Below, one piece after another: positions 10,393-21,906 of a DNA stretch of 64,000 bases. The notes under the pieces are model-generated. The model did not search any database, was not told the DNA's origin, and was given only the letters and a program-made list of their open reading frames with translations. The stretch comes from Escarpia spicata. Its lineage: Eukaryota; Annelida; Polychaeta; Sabellida; Siboglinidae. The position numbers and the translations under genes are program-made. The stretch lies in NCBI GenBank assembly GCA_963995525.1, contig OZ023216.1:43520031-43584030 (forward strand). Direction: 5' to 3'. Within the stretch, counting starts at the first letter, position 1, and each line of letters begins with the position of its first letter.

Positions 10393-10686
10393 CTACTCCT
10401 CTAAAAACGGTTCTTGCAACCAACTTCCGATAGTACACAAATGATCGGACGTCAGGTCGGATAGCTTCAAACCTGCGTCTAACAAAACATTCAACCAGTC
10501 TTTCATCACTGCAGTTGAATTAATGGCCTCCACAGCCTCGTCAAAATGCATATAAATTAGAATGTCATCAGGTAACATACAATCGTGATGAAATTGACTA
10601 GGATCGTTTATCTCGCAAGCGAGACACTGTCGTCTTGAGAGTTCAACGACGGCACATGCTATGTGACGGGCAATCGTCTTCTTCAT
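10393..10686 (-). CDS. small CxxC/HxC protein (Polinton-A)
   Basis: 97 codons, ATG at 10686. Central motif RRQCLACEINDPSQFHHDC gives a C-x2-C-x9-H-x-C pattern suggestive of zinc binding. Acidic and hydrophobic helices follow (DEAVEAINS, LLDAGLKLSDL). The counterpart in Polinton-B is the C-terminal half of 22728-23633, which keeps the first CxxC. In both elements the gene lies directly downstream of the RPA-like gene on the same strand. I recall similar small proteins in other animal Polintons but cannot name a function. Confidence 0.65.
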   Translation of the reverse strand: MKKTIARHIACAVVELSRRQCLACEINDPSQFHHDCMLPDDILIYMHFDEAVEAINSTAVMKDWLNVLLDAGLKLSDLTSDHLCTIGSWLQEPFLEE

Positions 10687-10899
10687 TTCGGTCGCCGAAA
10701 CTCAAGCGTAAAGTTCGGACCAGTGGCGACAGGAGCGGCAGTTGTCACATTGGTTGCGTGAGTAGAAATTGTCACATCGTCAGGAGCGGAAGTTGTCACA
10801 TCGGCCGTGTCGGCGGACGTTGTCACATCGGCCGTGTTGGCGGAAGTTGTCACATCGGCAGGGATGGCAGCAGAGAGAGGCTGAAACAGGGCACGGAGC

Positions 10900-11379
10900 C
10901 TAGTGTATCACCTCCACGTGAGTGACGTTGAAGTTTGTGTAAGTATCTGGTCGAGTTTTCTTTATGGTGAGAGACACACGAGTTCCCGTCAGTGAGTTCG
11001 GTTTGTAAGTCTGCATCGTTTCGTCCATAACAGCAAACGTCTCGGCATTCACGTCAAGGAGAAGAGCCATACACTGGTCGAATAAAATCAGCCATATAGA
11101 TCGACCCGTCGCTGTCTCGACAAAGCACATGCGCACCACGAAATCCATGTCAGAGGCAACGTAACCGTGTCGTTCGCATTGCAAATGACCCCTATCGTTG
11201 ACAATCATACGCTTCTTGCAATATCTGCACCCGATGTAGAAGGGAGTGTGCGGGCGTACTTTGCCGATGAGGAGACCTCTGATCTTGATAACGGCGTCGG
11301 CGCTTACCGTTGTTTCTAGAGCTGAGATGTCCACGACGTCTGGATTCGACGGCCCGGAAGGACGGTTGGTCACCGGCAT
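10900..11379 (-). CDS. RPA-like zinc-ribbon OB-fold protein (Polinton-A)
   Basis: 159 codons. A zinc ribbon (GCRYCKKR, then CERHG; C-x2-C and C-x2-H) sits in a domain that continues DFVVRMCF and SIWLILFDQ. This is the order seen in the C-terminal DNA-binding domain of eukaryotic RPA70, where the ribbon interrupts an OB fold. Inferred role: single-stranded DNA binding during element replication. ATG at 11379 is the in-frame start. An upstream ATG pair (11467) near the expected promoter distance reads a different frame through a gccgacga slippage repeat, so a frameshift may have removed the original N-terminus. Confidence 0.65.
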   Translation of the reverse strand: MPVTNRPSGPSNPDVVDISALETTVSADAVIKIRGLLIGKVRPHTPFYIGCRYCKKRMIVNDRGHLQCERHGYVASDMDFVVRMCFVETATGRSIWLILFDQCMALLLDVNAETFAVMDETMQTYKPNSLTGTRVSLTIKKTRPDTYTNFNVTHVEVIH

Positions 11380-11523
11380 GATGGGTCAGCTCGTCGGCTC
11401 GTCGGCTCGTCCTCGTCGCTCGAGTCTGCCGCATTGCGAGGTCGGTAGTAGGGTGTCTTCAACATGATGATGATGTTAGCCGTGCTGTCGTCGTGATACG
11501 GTCCGATTGACAAAACACCGCGC

Positions 11524-11530
11524 TTATATA
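11524..11530 (-). promoter_or_regulatory. TATA box inside right TIR of Polinton-A
   Basis: TATATAA on the minus strand, about 57 bases before the first ATG (11467), directly inside the inverted repeat, driving the RPA-like/CxxC unit. Confidence 0.55.
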
Positions 11531-11546
11531 GTTAGTAAATGTGCCG

Positions 11547-12144
11547 AAAAGTCACGCGGGCGTGCCGAAAGATCACGGATTGTAGAGTAGAAAATTCAAA
11601 AGCACGGACTGCAGAGTACAATGTACACACGCGCAGACTGCACGCGGACTGCAGAATAGTTATTTAGTTCACCACTTATCTAACAGGGGTGTTTTCAGTT
11701 GATAATGATATATCCACCAGGAGTAAGCACTCTACAAAAACAAGAGACACGAATTTTGGCAGTAACCATATGTGTTTCGCCCACTTGTCCACTAGGGGAT
11801 GATGTTTGTAGTTTATGCTCTATCCGTCAGGGGGCTCCATTGCACGCAAGCGCGCAAGAGACACGAATTTTAGCAGTACTCGAACATTTAGTCCACAACT
11901 TATCCGCCAGGTGGTACCACTTGTAGTTCACGTCATATCCGCCAGGGGAATTAACTTCATAAAAAATTCCGCCAGGTGGCTCTGGTTTTAGTTCACGGCC
12001 TGTCCACCAGATGGCGCCACTTGACATTTGCCCTTGATCTACGTCCGGGTACTTGACCTTTGACCTTGACTTACATCCGGGTACCTTCCTCTTCCTCGAC
12101 GGATAAACGGATGGCGTAACATGTACATCACCTATACAACTACT
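11547..12144 (-). repeat. right terminal inverted repeat of Polinton-A
   Basis: Reverse complement of the left repeat with scattered differences and about 100 extra bases. It contains a series of evenly oriented CCRCCAGGKGG-type motifs. It ends ...CAACTACT at 12144, followed by the target duplication AACACT. Confidence 0.88.
11714..12018 (+). promoter_or_regulatory. array of seven CTCF-like motifs in right TIR of Polinton-A
   Basis: Seven same-orientation matches to a CCRYYAGRKGG core, each preceded by T or a pyrimidine: 11714 (CCACCAGGAG), 11789 (CCACTAGGGGATG), 11824 (CCGTCAGGGGGC), 11904 (CCGCCAGGTGG), 11939 (CCGCCAGGGG), 11969 (CCGCCAGGTGGC) and 12004 (CCACCAGATGGCGCC). The last is a textbook CTCF core; the others are weaker. 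Mirror copies occur in the left repeat. The motif resemblance is seen directly. Binding is inference. Confidence 0.5.
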
Positions 12145-12620
12145 AACACTCAAGGCACGCAGTCGCAACAAAACAGTCAAGGCCCGCAATCACAATAAAC
12201 CCACAAGGCACGCAATCACAACAAACACACAAGGCCCCCAATCAAAACAAACCCACAAGGCACGCAGTCACAACAAGCACACAAAGCACGCAGTCACTAC
12301 AAACTCACACGGTCCACAGTCACAACAAACGCACAAGGCCTGCAGTCACAACAAAACCGTAAGGCACGCAGTCACAACAAACACCTCAGGCACACAATCA
12401 CACACAAAAAACACAAGGCACACAGTCACAATACACACACAATGCACGCAGTCACAATACACACACAAGGCACGCAGTCACAACAAACACACAAGACACG
12501 TAGTCACAATACACACACAAGATACGCAGTCACAATACACACACAAGGCACGTAGTCACAATACACACATAAGGCACGCAGTCATAATACACACACAAAG
12601 CAGGCAATCACAACAAATAC
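12145..12620. repeat. minisatellite, right block
   Basis: Continuation of the 448-1487 array in the same orientation, with units such as caaggcacgcagtcacaac and a later variant in which 'aatacacacac' replaces 'aacaaacacac'. Confidence 0.9.
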
Positions 12621-13960
12621 CATTTTTATTGGTTCAATGAACTGAGTGGAGGGTTTGCCAACTAAAATGATAATAATAACATATTGCAAATACATTAAAA
12701 GTGAGACATATGCTTTCACGAAAATGTCGCGACGATTGTACTAGATAATAATATCACAGTTACAAAGTACACTGTCATTTGTTCGTCATCAAAACACAGC
12801 ACAATTATCTACGCAGTTGTAAGTATGAAAGAAAACAAAATGATCATAAGTATAAATCCGATGGACTGGAATTTAAGAATTACATGAACGACATTAAGTT
12901 AACTAGTATTAGGTGATCATGATGTGCTTGTTTTGGAATTAGTAGTTTCAGTAGGCCCCTAGGAATTTCTTAAAATTAAATATCCCCTTTTTGGTGTCAC
13001 TAATAAGTATGTCGATGTCACCAATAAGTAGGTCAGTGAAACTAATAAGTATGTCACCTAGAGATAATTAGAAACTCTAATGTGTATGTATTTTATAGGG
13101 CTTGTCGAAATTTAGTTATAGTATTTGCAAGAGAGCTTTAACGTATTTACAAGATAGCTTTAACGAATAGGCGAACCAAAACACAACTTCTATGCACACG
13201 CATGCACGCATCCACGCATGCACGCACGCACAATAAGACAAATGCCGTTAGCCTAATTCTCAGAGCTGCTATGTGAAAAGTATCGTTCTTAACTGTCCAC
13301 AATTTGAAAGCAATCGCTTGAAGTTACGATTCACATTGCGGCCACGCCTTCGAAAGTTGCGCGCTGCTGTGCAAACAAACGGAACCTGTTCGAATCATTA
13401 ACAATGAACACTGGCTCGTTTGTATATACTTGGTCTGTCAAGATGTTATAATAGATATACTTTATATTGCACAAGACGATTTGTCGGAAACAAATTCAGA
13501 TCGTCTCTTGATAACCCATTCAAATGTGTCTTTATTAATACGCAGTGTATTGCGGTATGATGCAAGATAACTATATCGACATTTGCTTATTAAGAACATC
13601 ATCACAATAATCAAGATCATCAACAACAACTAACAACAACAACAGGGACTACTACAACTACAACAACTACAACAACTACAACAACAACATTATTTTGTTA
13701 AAATATGTGAGTATGCAAACCACAAAATTGCTTCACTGATGCCTGTATTCGACAACAAAACACGCCTATTTGAATCATTGCAAACGTGGGCTATCAAAAA
13801 AGGTCATATCGACATTTGTTTCTCGACACTGCACACCAAGCTCATTGTGTGGTCGAACTATCACGCAGGTTTGAGCCACTGATTTCAACAGATAGTGCAA
13901 GATAAATATTACAACATTGAAAGCACGTATAAACACCAGGGTACTGATCCTACGTAGGGA
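12621..13960. other. intergenic, no gene seen
   Basis: A/T-rich sequence. It holds a short tandem stretch of 'ctaataagtatgtc' units (13000-13070), a CGCATGCA run (13200-13225) and a CAA/CTACAA microsatellite (about 13618-13690). No coding frame with family features was found. Confidence 0.6.
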
Positions 13961-13968
13961 AACATCCC

Positions 13969-14198
13969 TCCCTCCCTCCCACCCTCCCTCCCTCCTTCCG
14001 TCCCTCCCTCCCTCCCTCCCTCCCTCCCTCCCTCCCTCCCTCCCTCCCTCCCTCCCTCCCTCCCTCCCTCCCTCCCTCCCTCCCTCCCTCCCTCCATCCC
14101 ACCCTCCCTCCCTCCCTCCCTCCATCCATCCATCCCTCCCTCCCTCCCTCCCTCCCACCCTCCCTCCTTCCCACCCTCCCTCCTTCCTTCCCTCCCAC
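13969..14198. repeat. (CCCT)n microsatellite
   Basis: Long CCCT/CCAT/CCTT tetranucleotide array followed by a CACG run. It creates long spurious open frames on both strands. Confidence 0.95.
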
Positions 14199-14315
14199 AT
14201 ATACACACGCACGCATGCACGCACGCACGCACAAGCACACGCTCACGCATATGTACACGTGGACAAGAATTGTTTTCGTACTATTACGAACATCCATCTG
14301 TTAGATAGAAGTCCA

Positions 14316-16599
<2,284 letters not shown>

Positions 16600-17079
16600 C
16601 TGTACAGACGGTAAACAGGAATGACCAGACGAAATGGAAGGAAACACTCTTTTGTGGTCAAACATGTGTAAACAGTTGTTGCAACGAAGTACGAAGACGC
16701 TGCCGACAATGAAAACAAACCACAGATGCACAGTCGCTGTTAAATATTAAATATTCACTGAACTGTAATAAAATGTTTACATGTGTCTAATTTGTATGGT
16801 GTAGATGTTGTGCCGATGCACTGCATTCCGACGCCATTAGTGATTATTTAAATTAATAAGTAAACTTGGCCGCTGGCAGGGTAAACATAATCGTTTGGTC
16901 AAGTGCCATTTCGTAAGACAATTTGTTTAGTTGGCTCTAAGACTGTCTGCTCGAAAGTTTTTAATATAATGTTCTTATAGCAGAATTCATGGAAATGTCA
17001 GCGTGGTGCCCTTGATTTCAATGTATGGTTAGGGGGAGGAGGCCGGTTGCAGGTTGAAGCATCACTTTTGTTTGACGGT
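16600..17079. other. no gene seen
   Basis: Probable upstream intron of the YWTD/EGF gene. The acceptor ends at 16600. No further exon was recognised. Confidence 0.4.
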
Positions 17080-18040
17080 CTTACAGGTCTGGTTCGCTGA
17101 ATGCAGCTAGTGCGCAGTCGTACGCAAAGAGACGGTCCCTCACGAGTGCTTCGGGTACTTTGGTTCTGGCCTTCAGGCGTCTCAGTTCAAAGTAGCGACC
17201 ATTGTGTCGGTAGCGGATGTTGATACCAGCATCAGTCCAGTATAGCATTGTAGCAAACAGTAGGAAGAACCGAGTGAGTGCGAGGACGCAACCTTGTTTA
17301 ACCCCATAACACCTGAAACGGAGCCATTTTCCATCACCTAAGCCATCATGTCTTCGTAAAAAGACTTGATGATACTGATAATCTTTGGTGGACACCCAAG
17401 CTTGGACAGAATGGTCGACAGGCCCACGCGGCTGACGGTGTCAAATGCCTTGGTCAAGTCCACAATGAGTAGGTAGAGGCTCTATTTCTGCTCAGGTAAT
17501 TTCTCTTGGATCTGCCGAACAGCGAAGAACATGTCTACAGTCCCCCGGTTTCTTTTGAATTTGCACTGGCTCTCCGAGACGACATCACCCAGCAAGTGGC
17601 GTGTGATGCGGTTTAGAATGACGCGGGCCATGATCTTCCCTGCTATGCTCAAGAGTGAGATGTCCCTGTGGTTATCGCAGGAAGCCTTGTTGCCTTTGTT
17701 CTTGTAGAGGTTGTTCTTGTTGGCATCATTGAAGTCCTGTGGAACAGAGCCTTCCTCCCAAAAACAGCTGCATCAGCTCGGTGAGTTTAATGATGATGGC
17801 TTCACCTCCCTCTTTGAAAATTTCAGGGGGATTCCATCTGAACCTGGAGCTTTCCCTGGATGTAGCTGTTTGACCGCTTTCTGAGTTTCTTCCAGCGGTT
17901 GAGGGTCATACAGAGATGTAATGACTGGGCGCTGGGGGTAGATCCTAAATTGCCTGCTGATCAATCTGAGAAGCAGCAGCTGACAGAAATGATTGGCCCA
18001 CCACTGGTCCTTCATCCTCCCTTCGCTTCCCACCACTGGT
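17080..18040 (-). pseudogene. non-LTR retrotransposon reverse transcriptase fragment
   Basis: On the minus strand, in order: an ERW/WANHF-like segment, KQLHPGKAPGSDGIPLKF, RGTVDMFFAVRQIQEK, VDLTKAFDTVSR, GVKQGCVLA and a decayed catalytic box (FAYDCAL in place of F/YADD). These are the ordered RT motifs of a LINE ORF2. Several frame breaks and stops separate them, and the catalytic box has lost one aspartate, so the copy is inactive. Confidence 0.85.
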
Positions 18041-18720
18041 CCTTCATCCTCCCTTCACTTCCCACCACTAGTCCTTCATCCTCCCTTCACTTCCCACCAC
18101 TGGTCCTTCATCCTCCCTTCGCTTCCCACCACTAGTCCTCCACCCTCCCTTCGCTTCCCACCACTGGTCCTCCACCCTCCCTTCGCTTCCCACCACTGGT
18201 CCTTCATCCTCCCTTCACTACCCACCACTGGTCCTTCATCCTTCCTTCGCTTCCCACCACCGGTCCTTCATCCTCCTTTCGCTTCCCACCACTGGTCCTT
18301 CATCCTCCATTCGCTTCCCACCACTGGTCCTTCATCCTCCCTTCGCTTCCCACCACTGGTCCTTCATCCTCCCTTCACTTCCCACCACTAGTCCTTCATC
18401 CTCCCTTCACTTCCCACCACTGGCCCTTCATCCTCCCTTCGCTTCCCACCACTAGTCCTTCATCCTCCCTTCACTTCCCACCACTGGTCCTTCATCCTCC
18501 CTTCACTTCCCACCACTGGTCCTCCATCCTACCTTCACTTCCCACCACTGGTCCTCCATCCTCCCTTCACTTCCTACCACTGGTCCTCCATCCTCCCTTC
18601 ACTTCCTACCACTTGTCCTCCATCCTCCCTTCACTTCCCACCACTGGTCCTCCATCCTCCCTTCACTTCCTACCACTGGTCCTCCATCCTCCCTTTGCTT
18701 CCCACCACTGGTCCTTCATC
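18000..18720. repeat. 32-bp minisatellite grown from LINE coding sequence
   Basis: About 22 copies of cttcccaccactggtccttc plus atcctccctt. On the minus strand the unit encodes EGRMKDQWW, which is the LINE segment just before its WANHF motif, so the array expanded out of the retrotransposon frame. Confidence 0.9.
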
Positions 18721-18775
18721 CTCCGGAGCTCAGTCGGAACTTTGCTACGGAGGTGCTTCAGGCGATCGTTCTGTT

Positions 18776-18845
18776 TGAGGAGGCTGACAAACTCTGCATT
18801 GTTCTTATTGAACCAATCTTGGTGCATCTAGAATATATATACATG

Positions 18846-18898
<53 letters not shown>

Positions 18899-18950
18899 TA
18901 GAAGCACTAAGATTGGTTCGACAAGAACAATGCAGATATTCCCAGTCTCC
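18776..18950. repeat. inverted LINE fragments around a (TA)n tract
   Basis: The minus strand of 18776-18835 and the plus strand of 18898-18950 both encode the LINE motif DWF(N/D)KNNA. The two arms are inverted copies separated by about 65 bp of TA repeats and could form a large cruciform. A (TG)n tract follows at 18991-19098. Confidence 0.8.
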
Positions 18951-18986
18951 TCAGACAAAAGCAGGAAGGTTTCATAAGCTGGCACA

Positions 18987-19101
<115 letters not shown>

Positions 19102-19416
19102 GTACCCCTTGAGGAATATTATACAATACTCCCCTCCAGTGTAACGATGTAACTGTGGTGGCATTATAGAAAATGTAATGGGACTAAGTTATAGTAAAAT
19201 GAGATATGCGTCAACATATCGCACAGAATCAACATACTATAATAGTATTTCGAACCCTTATCAAAATATTTCATAATAAATCGACCCGGGCGGGCAATTT
19301 ATAACGGTATCAATTTACTATGCACACCAGCCTGGTTTGCGTAACATAATAATATAATATTAGTATTTCGGTTGAAACCAGCAACGCAAAGGTTGATAAA
19401 ACATTTTAAAACTTCG

Positions 19417-19703
19417 TCAGTAGTAAAGGAGACCGCGCTGGCCCCCGACTCGTGCCAAGATCAAAGGAGATCAAAGGCACCGCGGGTCACAAAGATCAAC
19501 AAAGGTCAAGCAAGTTGACCCGGCACGATTGAAAAATCTACTTATAAAAAATGAAATATCTTAAGTGGGTTTGACAGCTTACTTATAAAAAACGTATGAT
19601 TGATGAGTGTGGCAGGATGATTGATGAGTGTGGCGAGACAGTACGTAGCCGAGACAGACAGTACGTAGCGCCCTCTGGTGTAGCGAGATAGTACCATTTC
19701 ACT
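19417..19703 (+). repeat. left terminal inverted repeat of Polinton-B
   Basis: Near-identical to the reverse complement of 35844-36130. It contains two copies each of 'tatgattgatgagtgtggc'-like and 'gacagtacgtagc' sub-repeats and two 'cttataaaaaa' blocks. Identity ends after 'gtaccatttcact'. Confidence 0.93.
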
Positions 19704-19838
19704 ACCCCCTAGCGCCTCCTGGTGTCTTGTACTAGAAGGATATTCGTCTAGAAGGTTCGGAGATGGTTATGCTAGTACGAAAGAAGGTTATATAGCGGTT
19801 ATTTACCCTAGCGGTGGTATATTTGCGCCCCTGGTGTA
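19666..19838 (-). promoter_or_regulatory. CTCF-like motifs near left TIR of Polinton-B
   Basis: Minus-strand cores CACCAGAGGGCGCTAC (about 19666-19680), CACCAGGAGGCGCT (19711-19724) and CACCAGGGGCGC (about 19825-19836). They repeat with the 157-bp units. They resemble the CTCF core and the arrays in Polinton-A. Confidence 0.4.
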
Positions 19839-20139
19839 GCGAGATAGTACCATTTCACTACCCCCCTAGAGCCTCCTGGTGTCTTGTACTAGAAGGATAT
19901 TCGTCTAGAAGGTTCGGAGATGGTTATGCTAGTACGAAAGAAGGTTATATAGCGGTTATTTACCCTAGCGGTGGTATATTTACGCCCCTGGTGTAGCGAG
20001 ATAGTACCATTTCACTACCCCCCTAGAGCCTCCTGGTGTCTTGTACTAGAAGGATATTCGTCTAGAAGGTTCGGAGATGGTTATACTAGTACGAAAGAAG
20101 GTTATATAGCGGTTATTTACCCTAGCGGTGGTATATTTC
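19669..20139. repeat. three 156-157-bp tandem repeats beside left TIR
   Basis: The block beginning 'tagcgagatagtaccatttc' recurs at 19681, 19837 and 19994 with very few differences. The first copy overlaps the inner end of the inverted repeat, so the array grew from the TIR edge. Confidence 0.92.
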
Positions 20140-20330
20140 ACCGAACTTATATAACGATATTAGTAGCGCCCTCTAGGTAACGGTTCTAGCACTTTGTATA
20201 TTATAACAAGACCTTTGAACGAATCCCTTAGCTAGCGGCTATGCTATTCTTTCGCGCCATTCTTTTTTACAAACCTTCACCCGGTATGACGCTTGTTGTT
20301 GTTGTTGACACCAAGCGTAATCGGTAACAG

Positions 20331-20490
20331 GCGTCCAAAGTCCATTGAACGATGCTGGCTGACTGAGCTGCTTTGGAGAATAATGCTACTGTATTATTCA
20401 TACCGTAACTGCGTCCAAAGTCCATTGAACGATGCTGGCTGACTGGGCTGCATTGGAGAATAATGCTACTGTATTATTCATACCGTAACC
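20331..20490. repeat. 80-bp direct duplication
   Basis: Two adjacent copies of an 80-bp segment starting gcgtccaaagtccattgaac and ending in attattcataccgtaac, almost identical. No gene in 20140-20620. Confidence 0.92.
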
Positions 20491-20624
20491 TAGTAGGTAG
20501 ATGTAAGCTTGTCTTTATAGAGGGTTCAGAACAACTAGTTGGAATATAGAGTTCAAACGGATAATAACGGTGTGAACATAAAGACAACGAGGAGTGCGGT
20601 GAGCAATATTATTATTATATTCTA

Positions 20625-21447
20625 CTATCCCCAGCGTACGCCGTAAGCACTGGGTGGTCCACCACCACTACCAGTACTGTTATAGGGAGGTCGAGGGGGG
20701 TCCGGATCAGGTCCGAAGCCGGCGCGAACCTCCACCAGCGAGGCACGATCGTCGGGGCGCTCCACCAGCGAGGCGTCGGGGCGCTCCACCAGCGAGGCAC
20801 CGAGGCGTCGTACACCAGTCACAACGCACGTGCGAGCGGCCGGTACCGCGGGGCGGCGATATAACGTCGGCGGCGGTAGTTGCGTGTCCGGGTCGACGGC
20901 CGCCTCTGGCGGTGACGTAGGAGGTGCCTCCTGTCGTAGCGGCGCGCCCCTAGGCAACCCCGCCGATCCCCAGCGGCCGGTCGTAGGAGGTGCCTCCTGT
21001 CGTAGCGGCGCGCCTCTAGGCAACCCCGAGCCCCAGCGGCTAACGGTGGTCGATTGAGTCCGCCTAGCGCAGTACCCATCGTCAAACCACCGAGGCGCCT
21101 CATCAGGGTTATTCTTCCGGTCCCTGTGCCGTGGAAACGGCATAGCGCATTTGGCCTGTAAGAAAACAATAATAAACTATAATATTACAGTGATTAAAAA
21201 AGGTCTACAGTTTAAATTGGTGGTGATATTATAGCGCATTTGTCCTGTAAGAAAACAAAGTCTTAAATAATAATAATAATTAAATATACTACAGTGATTA
21301 AAAAAAGGGTCTACAGTTTAAATAATAAAATAGACCCACGGTATCGAAGGAACTGTAGTTTTTGTAAATATCGCTTAAATATTAAAAAGAAAGCGTGAAT
21401 GTTAAAAAGGTATATGGGTAGTTACGTACCGTCCGTGAATATGCCAT
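20625..21447 (-). CDS. spliced Pro/Arg-rich protein of unknown function
   Basis: Two-exon minus-strand gene. Exon 1 is 21447-21430 (six codons from an ATG in good context, AAACCATGG), ending at donor ACG|GTACGT. Exon 2 is 21155-20625, after a strong acceptor (tttattattgttttcttacag), phase 0, giving about 182 residues. Without the intron the frame begins at an ATG at 21143. The protein has a basic N-terminus, an internal duplication around GLPRGAPLRQEAPPT, duplicated SLVERPD segments and a Gly/Pro-rich end. It is transcribed toward the left TIR. No family recognised. The opposite strand is also partly open, which lowers confidence. Confidence 0.5.
21141..21329. repeat. duplicated intron/acceptor segment
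   Basis: Two diverged copies (about 21141-21217 and 21231-21329) of a block containing 'agcgcatttg', 'cctgtaagaaaacaa' and 'acagtgattaaaaaa', including the minus-strand splice acceptor of the gene at 20625-21447. The second copy gives an alternative acceptor. Confidence 0.85.
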
Positions 21448-21820
21448 GGTTTAGACTAGTCGAAAAGACCGTGTAGTTCCATAAACGCCTTGTAACGGAA
21501 TGTTGTTTACTGTAGAACTTCTAGAAGGTTCTATAACACCACCTGACACGCGGCACGTAGGCCTCGTCACGTAGGCCGGGTTGCGTAATGTTAAACATTT
21601 TAATAAAAGCTTAAAAGCATAAAATAAACGATCTATAAGGAGCTGTAAGGACTAGAGAATCTTATGGTAAACATATATTTAAAAATAAGACTCTATAAAA
21701 GCAATACGCCGTTTGTGCACTTCATAACCGAGCGTTTTTTTTCTAGTTTCAATAACCTTGGCAGACTCGGCTGTTGTGTGGTATACGTGTTTACGCGCAC
21801 GCGCGCTATTCACCGTCCGC
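21330..21820. other. regulatory/intergenic gap in Polinton-B
   Basis: Apart from exon 1 of the leftward gene (21430-21447) this A/T-rich stretch has no coding signal. It must hold the divergent promoters of the leftward spliced gene and the rightward RPA-like unit. Confidence 0.45.
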
Positions 21821-21821
21821 T

Positions 21822-21827
21822 TATAAG
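21822..21827 (+). promoter_or_regulatory. TATA box of the RPA-like/CxxC unit
   Basis: TATAAG in the context cttataagtag, 80 bases before the ATG at 21907. Confidence 0.5.
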
Positions 21828-21906
21828 TAGTTAGGCTAAGAGCGTCTATGTATTCACTCGGTTTTGACTGTTTTAACGTTTACGAACTTCCTCAGCCGCA
21901 GCAGTC

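Larger units (their letters stand above)
1488..12144. mobile_element. degraded Polinton/Maverick element (Polinton-A)
   Basis: A 10.66-kb element bounded by inverted repeats that start AGTAGTT(A/G)TATAGGTGATG at both ends. The six bases outside are AACACA on the left and AACACT on the right, five of six identical, consistent with the 6-bp duplication known for Polintons. Inside are relics of the Polinton gene set: protease, hexon-like major capsid protein, core-like protein, penton-like protein, membrane protein, integrase, part of the packaging ATPase, an RPA-like protein and a CxxC protein. The DNA polymerase body and the KHV-type protein are missing. The left arm carries a second, plus-strand copy of the VDPR-type gene. 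It is related to Polinton-B but clearly diverged from it. Confidence 0.92.

Noticed and set aside
10881..10911. A 31-bp intron joining the RPA-like gene of Polinton-A to a Thr-rich frame upstream of the CxxC ATG
   Set aside because: Splice-like GT and AG are present, but the interval is too short for a normal intron.
10635..10925. Plus-strand frame with GSCHIGR repeats
   Set aside because: Antisense of a 30-bp direct repeat between two minus-strand genes; no other support.
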